Assembly (NCBI GenBank): GCA_947626285.1
Contig: CANQRR010000009.1
Location: 23,484-87,483 of the forward strand
DNA from: an uncultured Lachnospiraceae bacterium
GTDB lineage: Bacteria > Bacillota > Clostridia > Lachnospirales > Lachnospiraceae
Length of the DNA: 64,000 nt
Reading direction: 5' to 3'
This document shows positions 10,736 to 20,577 of the stretch, one piece after another. The position numbers and the translations under genes were made by a program. Positions within the stretch are counted from its first letter, which is position 1, and each line of letters begins with the position of its first letter. The notes under the pieces are model-generated. The model saw only the letters and a program-made list of their open reading frames with translations, was not told where the DNA came from and ran no database searches.

Positions 10736-13640
10736 AGAAATGAAAAAAACCTTTGTCAAAGCGGTGAATTCCAGGGTGATCGTGATGATCGTCGTGCTCG
10801 TCCTGCTGGCTGCGATTTTGGTACAGAGGCTGTTTCAGCTTCAGATCGTACAGGGAGAAAGCTTCCAGGACAATTTCTCGCTTTATATCACGAGGGAGCG
10901 CTCGCTCAAGAGCTCACGCGGCAACATTTTCGACCGCAACGGCAATCCGATCGCGTACAATGAGCTTTCCTACTGCGTGACGTTCGAGGACAACGGCACC
11001 TATGCGGACACGCACACAAAGAATCTTGCGCTCAACGGCATGCTCTATCATCTGATCCAGCTGCTTGCGGAGCAGGGCGACACCGTGGTGGACGATTTCC
11101 GGGTGGAGCTGACGGAAGATGGCACCTACGAGTACAACGCGAGCGGATTTACATTAAACCGCTTTAAGGCGGACCTGTTCGGACAGGCTCTGATCGACGA
11201 CCTGAAAGAGGAGGAGCTGAACATCACCGCGCCGGATCTGATGGCGCTGCTGTGCGACGAGGAGCATTACGGAATCTTTGACAGCAAGATCACTGCCGAG
11301 GAGAGAGAGGAGTACGGACTGCCGGAGAGCTATACGGACGTGGAGATCCTGCAGCTTGTCTCTCTGCGCGCGGCGATCGCGGCCAACAATTTCCAGCGCT
11401 ACCAGGCGGTCACGATCGCGCGGGACATCAGCGAGCAGTCCGTCGCGCGGATCCTGGAGAACATCGCGGATTTCCCAGGGGTGGCTATCTCAGAAGAATA
11501 CCGCAGGATCTACACGGACGCCGAATACCTGGCGCCGCTGATCGGTTACACGGGAAAGGTCTCCGCCGAGGAGCTGGAGGAGCTCCGGAAAGAGGATGAC
11601 AGCTACACGGCCAACGACATCGTGGGAAAGACCGGCCTGGAGAGCGTTCTGGAGACGACGCTGCAGGGCGACAAGGGCCGGGAGGTCATCTACGTGGACA
11701 GCCTCGGCCGTACGCTCGACGTTGCGTCGCGCGTGGAACCGCAGGCGGGCAACGACGTCTATCTGACGATCGACATGGACCTGCAGCGCGCGGCTTACCA
11801 GCTTCTGGAGCAGTATATTGCCGGTATCGTTTACCAGATGATCATCAATGAGGCGGAGTTCCACTCTGAGTGGATCACATCCTCCGACGAGGTAAAGATC
11901 CCGATCTACGATATCTACTACGCGCTGTTTGAGAACAACGTGCTGGATGTCAGCCATCTGAAGGCGAAGGACGCGTCGGCCAACGAGCGGGCAGTCTACA
12001 AGGCGTTTCAGAGCAAGGCCGCTGAGATCTTTGAGATCATCAAGAATGAGCTGCTGACAGAAGCTCCGACGGCCTATCAGGATCTGGACGAAGCCTATGA
12101 GATCGGCGAGCAGTACCAGGTCTATATGTCCTATATCGTCAACGAAATGCTGATGAAGGGCACCGGCATCCTCAATGAGTCCGCGATCGACAAGACGGAT
12201 CCCGTCTATCTGGCGTGGACGGAGGATGAGAGCATCAGCCTCAAGGAGTATCTCTCCCATGCGATCTCCATGAACTGGCTGGACATCACCAAGATCTCCG
12301 GCGACGCGCAGTACATGGATACGCAGGAAATGTATGCGGCGCTCGCGGATTACATCGCGGATTATCTCTACGAAGACGACAATTTCTGTAAGCAGGTCTA
12401 CCGCTACATGCTGCAGGAGGACCGCATCAGCGGCGCGGACATTTGTCTGCTGCTGTTCGACCAGGGCGTGCTCGAGATGAACGCCGAGGACTATGAGAAT
12501 CTTCAGAACGGGACGCTCGGCGGCTACGATTTCATGCGCGAAAAGATCTATAACCTTGAGATCACGCCGGCGCAGCTCGCGGTGACGCCGTGCTCCGGCT
12601 CCGTCGTCCTGACCGATCCGAATTCCGGCGAAGTGCTGGCCTGCGTGACCTACCCGGGCTACGACAACAACCGTCTCGCAAACGAGATGGACAGCGATTA
12701 TTTCAACAAGCTGAACATGGACAAGTCGTCGCCGTTCTACAGCCGCGCGACGCAGGAGGCGATCGCGCCGGGTTCCACGTTCAAGCTCGTCACCGCGGTG
12801 GCAGGCGTCATGGAGGGTGTGCTGAACATCGGGGAGGCGATTTCCTGTACCGGAAAGTTTGAGCTCTGGGGATCGGCGATCAATTGCTGGAACAAGTGGG
12901 GACATGGAGCGCTCACGCTTCAGCAGGCGATCACGAAGTCCTGCAATATGTTTTTCAACACAGTCGGCTACCGTCTCGGCAGCGTGAACGGGGAGTATGA
13001 GGATGCCGTCGGCATCGAGGCGCTGACGCGCTACGCTTCGATGTTCGGGCTGAATGAGGAGTCAGGCGTGGAGGTGCCGGAGTCCTCGCCGAATATTTCC
13101 CAGATGGACGCTGTGCGTACCGCGATGGGACAGGCGGACAACCTGTTCACGACGACGCAGCTGGCGCGCTACGTCAGTACGATCGCCAACGGCGGCACCT
13201 GCTACAAGCTGACGCTGGTGGACGCGATCACGGATTCGAGCGGAAGCGTGCTTGAGAAGCATCAGGCGGAGGTGACAAACACCGTGGATCTCCCGCAGGA
13301 GCTGTGGGATACGATCCACGCGGGAATGCGTGGCGTGGTACAGGATCACAAGGCGTTTACCGGCTTCACGGGCGTATCCGTGGCGGGCAAGACCGGTACG
13401 GCACAGGTGAGCACGGACGTGCCGAACCACGGCCTCTTTATCGGTTACGCTCCCTACGAGAATCCGCAGTCCGAGGATGCGATCGCGATCGCCGTGCGTA
13501 TCGCGAACGGTTATTCGTCGGCGAACGCGGCGCTGCTGGCGCGCGACGTGATCTCTTACTATTACGAGATCCAGCCGGAGGATCAGCTTGTCACCGGTCA
13601 TGCGTCGGAGGCGTACGACGACTACGACATCAACGACTAA
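10728..13640 (+). CDS. mrdA: penicillin-binding protein 2 (class B) with a large insertion
   Basis: PBP dimerisation domain, SxxK in IAPGSTFKLVTAVAGVM, KTGTAQ motif; likely TTG start at 10728 after gaggag, overlapping the mreD stop. Confidence 0.9.
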   Translation: MFEEMKKTFVKAVNSRVIVMIVVLVLLAAILVQRLFQLQIVQGESFQDNFSLYITRERSLKSSRGNIFDRNGNPIAYNELSYCVTFEDNGTYADTHTKNLALNGMLYHLIQLLAEQGDTVVDDFRVELTEDGTYEYNASGFTLNRFKADLFGQALIDDLKEEELNITAPDLMALLCDEEHYGIFDSKITAEEREEYGLPESYTDVEILQLVSLRAAIAANNFQRYQAVTIARDISEQSVARILENIADFPGVAISEEYRRIYTDAEYLAPLIGYTGKVSAEELEELRKEDDSYTANDIVGKTGLESVLETTLQGDKGREVIYVDSLGRTLDVASRVEPQAGNDVYLTIDMDLQRAAYQLLEQYIAGIVYQMIINEAEFHSEWITSSDEVKIPIYDIYYALFENNVLDVSHLKAKDASANERAVYKAFQSKAAEIFEIIKNELLTEAPTAYQDLDEAYEIGEQYQVYMSYIVNEMLMKGTGILNESAIDKTDPVYLAWTEDESISLKEYLSHAISMNWLDITKISGDAQYMDTQEMYAALADYIADYLYEDDNFCKQVYRYMLQEDRISGADICLLLFDQGVLEMNAEDYENLQNGTLGGYDFMREKIYNLEITPAQLAVTPCSGSVVLTDPNSGEVLACVTYPGYDNNRLANEMDSDYFNKLNMDKSSPFYSRATQEAIAPGSTFKLVTAVAGVMEGVLNIGEAISCTGKFELWGSAINCWNKWGHGALTLQQAITKSCNMFFNTVGYRLGSVNGEYEDAVGIEALTRYASMFGLNEESGVEVPESSPNISQMDAVRTAMGQADNLFTTTQLARYVSTIANGGTCYKLTLVDAITDSSGSVLEKHQAEVTNTVDLPQELWDTIHAGMRGVVQDHKAFTGFTGVSVAGKTGTAQVSTDVPNHGLFIGYAPYENPQSEDAIAIAVRIANGYSSANAALLARDVISYYYEIQPEDQLVTGHASEAYDDYDIND

Positions 13641-13641
13641 A

Positions 13642-13826
13642 GTGATAGAGCCCGGTCTCTATGCGAAACCGGGCGGCAAACTTGTTTGCCAGGCCGATTT
13701 CGCATAAGAGACGCTAACATACTTGAGCAAAGAAGCAATTGCGAGCGCAAGTGAGCAATGCGATTTGCGAAAAATATGCAGGATCGTGAGAGTGCGCAGC
13801 ACGGAACGATCCGCAGGCTCTATCAC
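13642..13826. repeat. Nested-stem intergenic element (candidate structured RNA or dispersed intergenic repeat)
   Basis: Closing arms GTGATAGAGCC (13642-13652)/GGCTCTATCAC (13816-13826); inside GTCTCTATGCGAAA/TTTCGCATAAGAGAC, GGCAAAC-TT-GTTTGCC and TGCAGGATCGT/ACGATCCGCA. Confidence 0.7.
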
Positions 13827-13845
13827 AGTAAAAGGAGTGAAAACA

Positions 13846-14523
13846 ATGGGACGCGATGCGGTAACCCTTAAGAGCAATCCATACGGACTTATATTGAACC
13901 TGGATCCGGCGCTTCCGTTTGAGGAGCTCTGCGCGGCGGTCGCGGAAAAATTCCGGAGGTCGTCAGGCTTTTTCAAGAATGCAAGGCTGGCGCTGACTTT
14001 CCGGGGCAGGGTGCTCACGCATGAGCAGGAGTCCCGGCTGATCGAAGCAATCGTTCAGAACTCCAAAATTGAGATCGTCTGCGTCGTCGACGAAGATAAA
14101 GGTACGGAAGAATACTATCGGAAAGCCGTCACGCACACGCTGGAGAAGCAGGAAGAGGCGGACGGACAGTTCTATCGGGGAACACTGCGCTCCGGGCAGG
14201 TGCTTGAGACGGAAACCAGCGTCGTCATCATCGGCGACGTGAATCCGGGCGCTCAGATCATCTCCAAGGGAAACATCGTGATCCTAGGCTGCTGCATGGG
14301 GAATATCTACGCGGGAGCCGCGGGGGATCGGAAGTGCTTCGCGGCGGCACTCACGATGAAGCCGATGCAGGTGCGTATCGCGGACAAGATCGCGCGCAGC
14401 GCCATTGTAAAACAGACAGACAGCGGAGAATATCCGGTGGAACCAAAAATTGTGTATATCAAGGACGATCATTTGCAGATCAAGCCCATTACCAATGATA
14501 CGCTCGGTGAATATCTCTCGTAG
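13846..14523 (+). CDS. minC: septum site-determining protein MinC
   Basis: C-terminal beta-helix VVIIGDVNPGAQIISKGNIVILGCCMGNIYAGAAGD; RBS aaaggag before ATG 13846; followed by minD. Confidence 0.92.
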   Translation: MGRDAVTLKSNPYGLILNLDPALPFEELCAAVAEKFRRSSGFFKNARLALTFRGRVLTHEQESRLIEAIVQNSKIEIVCVVDEDKGTEEYYRKAVTHTLEKQEEADGQFYRGTLRSGQVLETETSVVIIGDVNPGAQIISKGNIVILGCCMGNIYAGAAGDRKCFAAALTMKPMQVRIADKIARSAIVKQTDSGEYPVEPKIVYIKDDHLQIKPITNDTLGEYLS

Positions 14524-14612
14524 AGGGCAGGCGGTATATTGCCTGTACAGACGGAGACAGTGCCGGGAGGCGGGACAGAAGAGAGATCAGGCAGGAAATG
14601 GGAGGTTGAATT

Positions 14613-15404
14613 ATGAGTGAAGTGATCGTAGTTACGTCGGGAAAAGGCGGCGTCGGGAAGACGACGTCGACAGCCAACATAGGCGCGGGACTCGCGCGGA
14701 TGAACAAGAAAGTCGTACTTGTAGATACGGACATCGGACTGCGCAATCTGGATGTCGTGATGGGACTTGAAAACCGCATCATCTACAATCTGGTGGATGT
14801 CGTCGAGGGAAACTGCCGCATAAAGCAGGCGCTGATCCGGGATAAACACTATCCGGGATTGTATCTTCTCCCGTCGGCGCAGACGCGGGATAAGAGCGCG
14901 GTTTCGCCGGAACAGATGATCAAGCTTGTGGATGGCCTGACGCAGATTTTTGATTATGTCATTTTGGACTGTCCGGCAGGGATCGAGCAGGGATTTCGCA
15001 ACGCGACAGCCGCCGCGCAGAGGGCCGTGGTCGTCACGACGCCGGAGGTCTCGTCGATCCGTGACGCGGACCGCATCATCGGCCTGCTGGAGGCCGGAGG
15101 AATCAAAAAGATCGACCTCATCGTCAACCGCATCCGGGTCGATATGGTGAGGCGAGGAGAGATGATGTCGGTGGAAGACGTGCTGGATATCCTTGCAGTG
15201 CATCTGCTGGGCGCGATCCCCGACGAGGAGAGCGTTGTGATCGCGGCGAACCACGGCGAATATGTCGTCGGGAGCGATACGCTCTCGGGACAGGCCTACA
15301 TGAACATCGCGCGCCGCATCTGCGGGGAGACGGTGCCGCGGCTCGACCTGGAGGCGGGGACGACGCTGTTTCGCAGGATGACGTCTCTGTTTCGCAGAAA
15401 GTAG
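14613..15404 (+). CDS. minD: septum site-determining ATPase MinD
   Basis: SGKGGVGKTTSTANIGAGLA deviant Walker A; membrane-targeting helix RRMTSLFRRK at C-terminus. Confidence 0.96.
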   Translation: MSEVIVVTSGKGGVGKTTSTANIGAGLARMNKKVVLVDTDIGLRNLDVVMGLENRIIYNLVDVVEGNCRIKQALIRDKHYPGLYLLPSAQTRDKSAVSPEQMIKLVDGLTQIFDYVILDCPAGIEQGFRNATAAAQRAVVVTTPEVSSIRDADRIIGLLEAGGIKKIDLIVNRIRVDMVRRGEMMSVEDVLDILAVHLLGAIPDEESVVIAANHGEYVVGSDTLSGQAYMNIARRICGETVPRLDLEAGTTLFRRMTSLFRRK

Positions 15405-15410
15405 GCGTGC

Positions 15411-15656
15411 ATGAGGACTCACCAGGATCGCAGCCGGCGTACGTCAGGAGAAATCGCGAAAGCGCGAGCGGAACTTACGGTCACCTCTGACCGGCTCGAC
15501 TGCAGCCAGGACGAGACGGCACGGATGCGGGAGGAGATCATGAATGTTCTCTCAAAGTACATGAGCCTGGAAAAAGAGACGGTTGAGATACGGCTGCAGA
15601 TTGCCAGCAGGACAAAACGAGGGTTAAAGGATGTTAAGACAATACAGATTAAGTGA
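15411..15656 (+). CDS. minE: cell division topological specificity factor MinE
   Basis: IAKARAELTVTSDRLDCSQDETARMREEIMNVLSKYM resembles the MinE core; immediately after minD. Confidence 0.85.
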   Translation: MRTHQDRSRRTSGEIAKARAELTVTSDRLDCSQDETARMREEIMNVLSKYMSLEKETVEIRLQIASRTKRGLKDVKTIQIK

Positions 15657-16734
15657 TTACAGATTTCGGCTGATCCTCTGGGTCGTCGCGCTCGCGACGC
15701 TTGGGATCCTGATCATCGGAAGCGCGAACAGTGAGTATCAGATGAAGCAGACGTTCGGACTGATCGGCGGCGTGGTCATCATGATCCTGATCTCGCTGTT
15801 TGACTATACATGGATCTTGAACTTTTACTGGCTGATCTACCTGCTCGGCACGGTGTTGCTTGCCCTGGTGCTCTCCCCGCTGGGTGTGACGCGAAACAGC
15901 GCGACGCGCTGGATCAACCTTGGTTTCCAGTTCCAGCCGTCTGACATCGTGAAGATCATGTTGATCCTGTTTTTTGCGAAGTTTTTTGAGGAGAGGGAAG
16001 ACCGGGTCAGCAAGCTGAAGACGATCCTGTACGCGGTCCTGCTGATCGGCGTCCAGCTTTTCCTGATCTATAAGGAGCCGGATCTCTCGACGACGATCGT
16101 CGTCGCGCTGATGTTCTGTGTGCTGTATTTTATGGCGGGACTCAGTTACAAGATCATCTGCGGGATCCTGGTGGTGTTCATTCCGGTCATGGTCATTCTG
16201 ATGAGTATCTTAATGCAGCCGGACCAGAAGCTGATCAGTGAATACCAGATGACCCGCGTCTACGCGTGGCTGCGCCCGGATGAGTATCCGCAGGACGCCT
16301 ACCAGCAGCAGAATTCGATCAAGGCGGTCGGCTCCGGGCAGCTCTACGGCAAGGGACTGAACAACGACGACATTGATTCTGTCAAGAACGGCAACTTCAT
16401 TCCGGAGACGCAGACGGACTTCATCTTTGCGGTGGCAGGAGAGGAGCTGGGCTTCCTCGGCTGCTGCGGGATCGTGCTTCTGGAATTTCTGATCGCGCTG
16501 GAGTGCCTGCTGATCGGACGGAGGGCGAAGGTGCTCTCCGGGACGCTGATTTGCGCTGGCATGGCCTCGCTGATCTTTTTCCAGAGCTTCATCAACATCT
16601 CAGTGGCGACGGGGCTTTTCCCGAACACAGGCATCACGCTGCCGTTCGTGAGCTACGGGCTCACGTCGCTGATCAGCTTTTGTATCGGGATCGGATTTGT
16701 CCTCAACGTGGGACTTCAAACAAGAAAATATTAA
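15631..16734 (+). CDS. rodA: RodA/FtsW/SpoVE-family SEDS glycosyltransferase
   Basis: About 10 TM segments; AVGSGQLYGKGLNNDD, ETQTDFIFAVAGEELGF, PFVSYGLTSLI. Confidence 0.93.
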   Translation: MLRQYRLSDYRFRLILWVVALATLGILIIGSANSEYQMKQTFGLIGGVVIMILISLFDYTWILNFYWLIYLLGTVLLALVLSPLGVTRNSATRWINLGFQFQPSDIVKIMLILFFAKFFEEREDRVSKLKTILYAVLLIGVQLFLIYKEPDLSTTIVVALMFCVLYFMAGLSYKIICGILVVFIPVMVILMSILMQPDQKLISEYQMTRVYAWLRPDEYPQDAYQQQNSIKAVGSGQLYGKGLNNDDIDSVKNGNFIPETQTDFIFAVAGEELGFLGCCGIVLLEFLIALECLLIGRRAKVLSGTLICAGMASLIFFQSFINISVATGLFPNTGITLPFVSYGLTSLISFCIGIGFVLNVGLQTRKY

Positions 16735-16749
16735 AGGAGGTAGAGAGCA

Positions 16750-17145
16750 ATGAATGTAGCGCTTATCGCACATGACACAAAGAAGCAACTGATGCAGAAT
16801 CTCTGTATCGCGTACAGAAGCATTCTTGCCAAGCATACCTTATATGCGACCGGAACGACCGGACGGCTGATCGAGGAGGCTGCCGCCTTGAATGTGCACA
16901 AGACGCTGGCCGGACCGATCGGCGGGGAGGAGCAGATCGGCGCGATGGTAGAGCAGAATCAGATCGATCTGCTGATCTTTCTGAGGGATCCGCAGGGCTC
17001 CCGACCGAATGAGGCGGACATCAACAAGGCGATCCGGCTCTGCGATATCCACAACATCCCGCTGGCGACCAACATCGGTTCCGCGGAGGTGCTTCTGAAA
17101 TCACTGGACAGAGGAGATCTTGAGTGGCGTGAAATGTACAGATAA
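16750..17145 (+). CDS. mgsA: methylglyoxal synthase
   Basis: NVALIAHDTKK, ATGTTGRLIEE, GPIGGEEQIGAMV, FLRDP motifs. Confidence 0.94.
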   Translation: MNVALIAHDTKKQLMQNLCIAYRSILAKHTLYATGTTGRLIEEAAALNVHKTLAGPIGGEEQIGAMVEQNQIDLLIFLRDPQGSRPNEADINKAIRLCDIHNIPLATNIGSAEVLLKSLDRGDLEWREMYR

Positions 17146-18223
17146 TGCTCCGCAACCGTCCATGTACACGGAACGGGAGTGGATACGGATACAGGAAAAG
17201 GAAAAGAAGGACATCAAAAAACAGCGAAAGCTGATCGCGGCAACGATTCCGTTGCTCGCCGTGACGGCGCTGCTGTCTTTCCTTGTCTATTATTTTGTGC
17301 TGCGCTCCCACGACTATACGCTGTTTCGCGCCTATCGGCGGACGGACAGCAGCCTGGGCGCGGGCGGGAGCCTGCTCTCCGGCAACGTCATGGATCCGTT
17401 CGCAAGCGATCTCTGCGTGGTGAACGGCGATGTCCGGCCGACGGCGGTCGACCTGAGCGCGTATTCGGCCGGGCTCTTTGACCTGAATCACAGGGAGACG
17501 CTGTATGCGAAGGATGTGTTCGCAAGGCGTTCCCCGGCAAGCATCACGAAGATCATGACGGCGCTTGTCACGCTGAAATACGGAAATCTCGACGACATTG
17601 TGACGGTCACGCCGATCGTGAAGGACATTGAGTTCGGCTCCTCCGTCTGCGACGTCAAGGAGGGTGACGTGCTCTCCCTGGAACAGCTTCTCTACGGCAT
17701 GCTGATCGCATCCGGCAACGACGCGGCCATGATGATCGCGGAGCACATCGGGGGTTCCGTGGACAACTTTGTCGCGATGATGAACGAGGAAGCCGCGGCG
17801 CTGGGCGCGACCGGCACGCACTTTACGAATCCGCACGGGCTGACAGATCCAAACCACTATACGACGGTGTATGATATCTATCTGATGCTCAACGCGGCGC
17901 TGAAGTACGATCTGTTTCAGGATATCATCAGCCGAAAGAACTATTATGCGGAGTACAGCCGGGCGGACGGCAGCCCGGTGGCGGTGACCTGGGAGTCCAC
18001 GAACTCCTACTATACGAATGCGGCGGAAATGCCGGAGGGCGTGACGATCTCCGGCGGCAAGACCGGTACGACGGACGACGCGGGAGCCTGTCTCGCGATC
18101 GTGGCGAAAGACCTGTATGGGAACCCCTATATCTCCGTGATCCTGCATTCGGAGAGCAAGGAGACGCTCTATCCGGAGATGAATGAGCTGCTGTCTCTGA
18201 TCGACCGGCAGGCGGGAAATTGA
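17120..18223 (+). CDS. D-alanyl-D-alanine carboxypeptidase (DacF/PBP5 family)
   Basis: SPASITKIMTALV (SxxK), SGNDAAMMIAEHIGG (SxN), KTGTTDDAG. Confidence 0.92.
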   Translation: MSGVKCTDNAPQPSMYTEREWIRIQEKEKKDIKKQRKLIAATIPLLAVTALLSFLVYYFVLRSHDYTLFRAYRRTDSSLGAGGSLLSGNVMDPFASDLCVVNGDVRPTAVDLSAYSAGLFDLNHRETLYAKDVFARRSPASITKIMTALVTLKYGNLDDIVTVTPIVKDIEFGSSVCDVKEGDVLSLEQLLYGMLIASGNDAAMMIAEHIGGSVDNFVAMMNEEAAALGATGTHFTNPHGLTDPNHYTTVYDIYLMLNAALKYDLFQDIISRKNYYAEYSRADGSPVAVTWESTNSYYTNAAEMPEGVTISGGKTGTTDDAGACLAIVAKDLYGNPYISVILHSESKETLYPEMNELLSLIDRQAGN

Positions 18224-18312
18224 CCGGAAATCAGATTTTACTGTTGTAATTTCGGGACGGATAGACTATAATCAAAGTATAAAAATATTTGCCACTGAAG
18301 GAGGAGATGCCC

Positions 18313-18732
18313 ATGATACAGTTGATTTTAGGCGAAAAAGGAAAAGGCAAGACCAAGATTTTACTTGACAAAGTAAATTCAGAGATCAAAACGGCTCATG
18401 GCAATATCGTTTATCTTGATAAAAGTACGAAGCATATGTACGAACTGAACAATCGGATCCGTCTGATCGACGTTTCCTCTTTTTCACTCGCGTCGAGCGG
18501 AGAGTTTATCGGTTTCATTTACGGCATTCTCTCCCAAGACCACGATCTGGAGCAGATCTACCTCGACAGCTTTTTAAAGATCTCCATGACGGACGAGAGC
18601 ACGCTGAACGGCGTACTGGACAAGCTCTCTGAGATCGGTGAGAAATACAATGTCACGTTCGTGATCAGCATTTCCGTGAACGCAGCGGATGTCGACGCGA
18701 AATTCAAAGAGAATATTATTGCAGCGTTATAA
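18313..18732 (+). CDS. P-loop-containing hypothetical protein
   Basis: N-terminal LILGEKGKGKTKILLD Walker A-like motif; own promoter-like region upstream. Confidence 0.7.
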   Translation: MIQLILGEKGKGKTKILLDKVNSEIKTAHGNIVYLDKSTKHMYELNNRIRLIDVSSFSLASSGEFIGFIYGILSQDHDLEQIYLDSFLKISMTDESTLNGVLDKLSEIGEKYNVTFVISISVNAADVDAKFKENIIAAL

Positions 18733-18758
18733 ACTTGCATGACAGGAGATACATAACG

Positions 18759-18815
18759 ACTGCCGCAGCCTATACGGATCAGATCCATATACCTGCGGCA
18801 GTTGTTTTGTTTCTC
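18759..18815. terminator. Bidirectional Rho-independent terminator
   Basis: ACTGCCGCAG...GGATCAGATCC...CTGCGGCAGT then TGTTTTGTTT, between convergent genes. Confidence 0.8.
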
Positions 18816-18838
18816 ATTTTATTCTGAAATAGATTCGG

Positions 18839-19048
18839 TTATTCTCTTCCCATCTCTCGTACGCGGCCGTACAGACTCAGCACATAAAGGCCCGCCAGTC
18901 CAACCAGAATATATATAATTCTCGAAAGCCACGACATATTGCCGAAGAGCAGATTTACGAGATCCAGCTTGAAAATTCCAATCAGGCCCCAGTTTACGGC
19001 ACCGATGATGACAAGAGTGAGTGCTGTGTAATCAAAACCTTTTCCCAT
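18839..19048 (-). CDS. DUF378 family small membrane protein
   Basis: DYTALTLVIIGAVNWGLIGIFKLDLVNLLFG...YILVGLAGLY is the DUF378 pattern. Confidence 0.9.
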   Translation of the reverse strand: MGKGFDYTALTLVIIGAVNWGLIGIFKLDLVNLLFGNMSWLSRIIYILVGLAGLYVLSLYGRVREMGRE

Positions 19049-19187
19049 GCGCTTTTCCCTCCTTTTTCAGAATAATGATAGTTTCTCCGCAAAAAAGGTT
19101 TTTATTCAAAAACAGTGGTTGTATCATTGGGACAAAAATGGTAAGATAACTAGGGTAAATGTGGGGAAACATATGGAGGAGCTGCAC

Positions 19188-20552
19188 TTGAAAAAGGACG
19201 GATCGGAAAAGAAGATCAGAAAATATCGCAGATATCCTTTCTTTAATATCGGAACTTTGCTGTTTGGAACAGTGTTTATCTATATGGTGATCACCGCTTT
19301 TACGTACTTGACGCAGAAGCATATCACGTCGTATGAGGTCATGAAGGGCACGATCACCGGGAATTATCGCTTTCAGGCGCTCTCTCTGCGCACGGAAGAG
19401 GTCGTGAACGCCACGCAGTCCGGCAGTGTGCGTTACTTTGAGCGAGAGGGCAGCAAGACGTCGGCGGGAAGCGTCGTCTGCGCGATCAACGAGACCGGCG
19501 CGCAGGATCCGGCGCTTTTACAGGATTTTTCCCTCTCCCAGCAGGACGCCGACCGCCTGCGCGACACGATCGCCAGCTTTACGATCAATTATGACAGGAA
19601 TACGTTCCAGAAGGTATACGACCTGAAGGCGGGCGTCGACGGGGCGATCTCTGAGATCATCGAGAACAGTTCAGCCGATTACACCGATGTACGGAACCAG
19701 TGCACGGCCCCGGACTCCGGTTTTGTCGTCTATAAGATCGACGGTTACGAGAACCTCACGGAGGATCAGCTCAGCGCCGATCTGTTCGATCAGACGAAAT
19801 ACGACGCGGACAACCTCCGCAGCCAGAAGAACGTGGCCGCTGGCAGACCGCTCTTTAAACTGATCACGGAGGAGTCGTGGGCGCTGTATTTCCCTCTGGA
19901 CGAAAAGCTGATGACAGAGCTTGCGGATACGGAGAAGATCCGCTTCCGCTTCATGAAGGACAATGAGACCTTCGCGGCTCCGTTTGCGATCATTCAGAAC
20001 GGCGAGGAATATTTCGGAAAGATCTCCATGGACAATTCGCTGGTGCGCTACGCGGCGGACCGTTTTCTGGAGATCGAGCTGGTCATGAATAAAAAGACCG
20101 GACTCAAGATACCGTCTTCCTCCATTGTAGAGCGGTCGTTTTACCGCATCCCGGAGGAGTATGCGATCAAGAACCGGGACACCGACCAGGAGATCGTGCT
20201 GAAGGTGGAATCCTTCGCCGGGGACGGATCGTCCACGGTTGCGTACGTGACGGCGAACGTCTACGCGCACGAGGACAAGGAGTACCTGATCGACGCCAAG
20301 CTGTTAAACGACGGAGATTATATCCAGATGGAGGATTCTGTCAAGCGGATCCAGATTCAGGACAAGGACATGCAGACTCTGCACGGCGTCTACAATATCA
20401 ATAAGGGATACGCGGTGTTCCGCGAGATCACCGTGATCGATGAAAATGAGGAATACTGCATCGTGGAGAGCAACAACATCTACGGCCTTGCCGCGTACGA
20501 TTACATCGTGCTGAACGCGTCTGAGGTGACGGACGAACAGATCGTGTACTAG
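19188..20552 (+). CDS. HlyD-like membrane-anchored protein
   Basis: N-terminal TM and beta-rich adaptor-like body; likely TTG start 19188 after ggaggag; upstream of yggS-sepF. Confidence 0.65.
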   Translation: MKKDGSEKKIRKYRRYPFFNIGTLLFGTVFIYMVITAFTYLTQKHITSYEVMKGTITGNYRFQALSLRTEEVVNATQSGSVRYFEREGSKTSAGSVVCAINETGAQDPALLQDFSLSQQDADRLRDTIASFTINYDRNTFQKVYDLKAGVDGAISEIIENSSADYTDVRNQCTAPDSGFVVYKIDGYENLTEDQLSADLFDQTKYDADNLRSQKNVAAGRPLFKLITEESWALYFPLDEKLMTELADTEKIRFRFMKDNETFAAPFAIIQNGEEYFGKISMDNSLVRYAADRFLEIELVMNKKTGLKIPSSSIVERSFYRIPEEYAIKNRDTDQEIVLKVESFAGDGSSTVAYVTANVYAHEDKEYLIDAKLLNDGDYIQMEDSVKRIQIQDKDMQTLHGVYNINKGYAVFREITVIDENEEYCIVESNNIYGLAAYDYIVLNASEVTDEQIVY

Positions 20553-20577
20553 AAGACTACAGAAGGAGAGGACAGAA

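Noticed and set aside
11490-12905. 471-aa - strand ORF opposite PBP2
   Set aside because: Shadow ORF inside a certain PBP2 gene
14680-17150. mgsA inside a cell-shape operon as a novel link
   Set aside because: As I recall this neighbourhood (rodA-mgsA) recurs in other Clostridia, so not novel here
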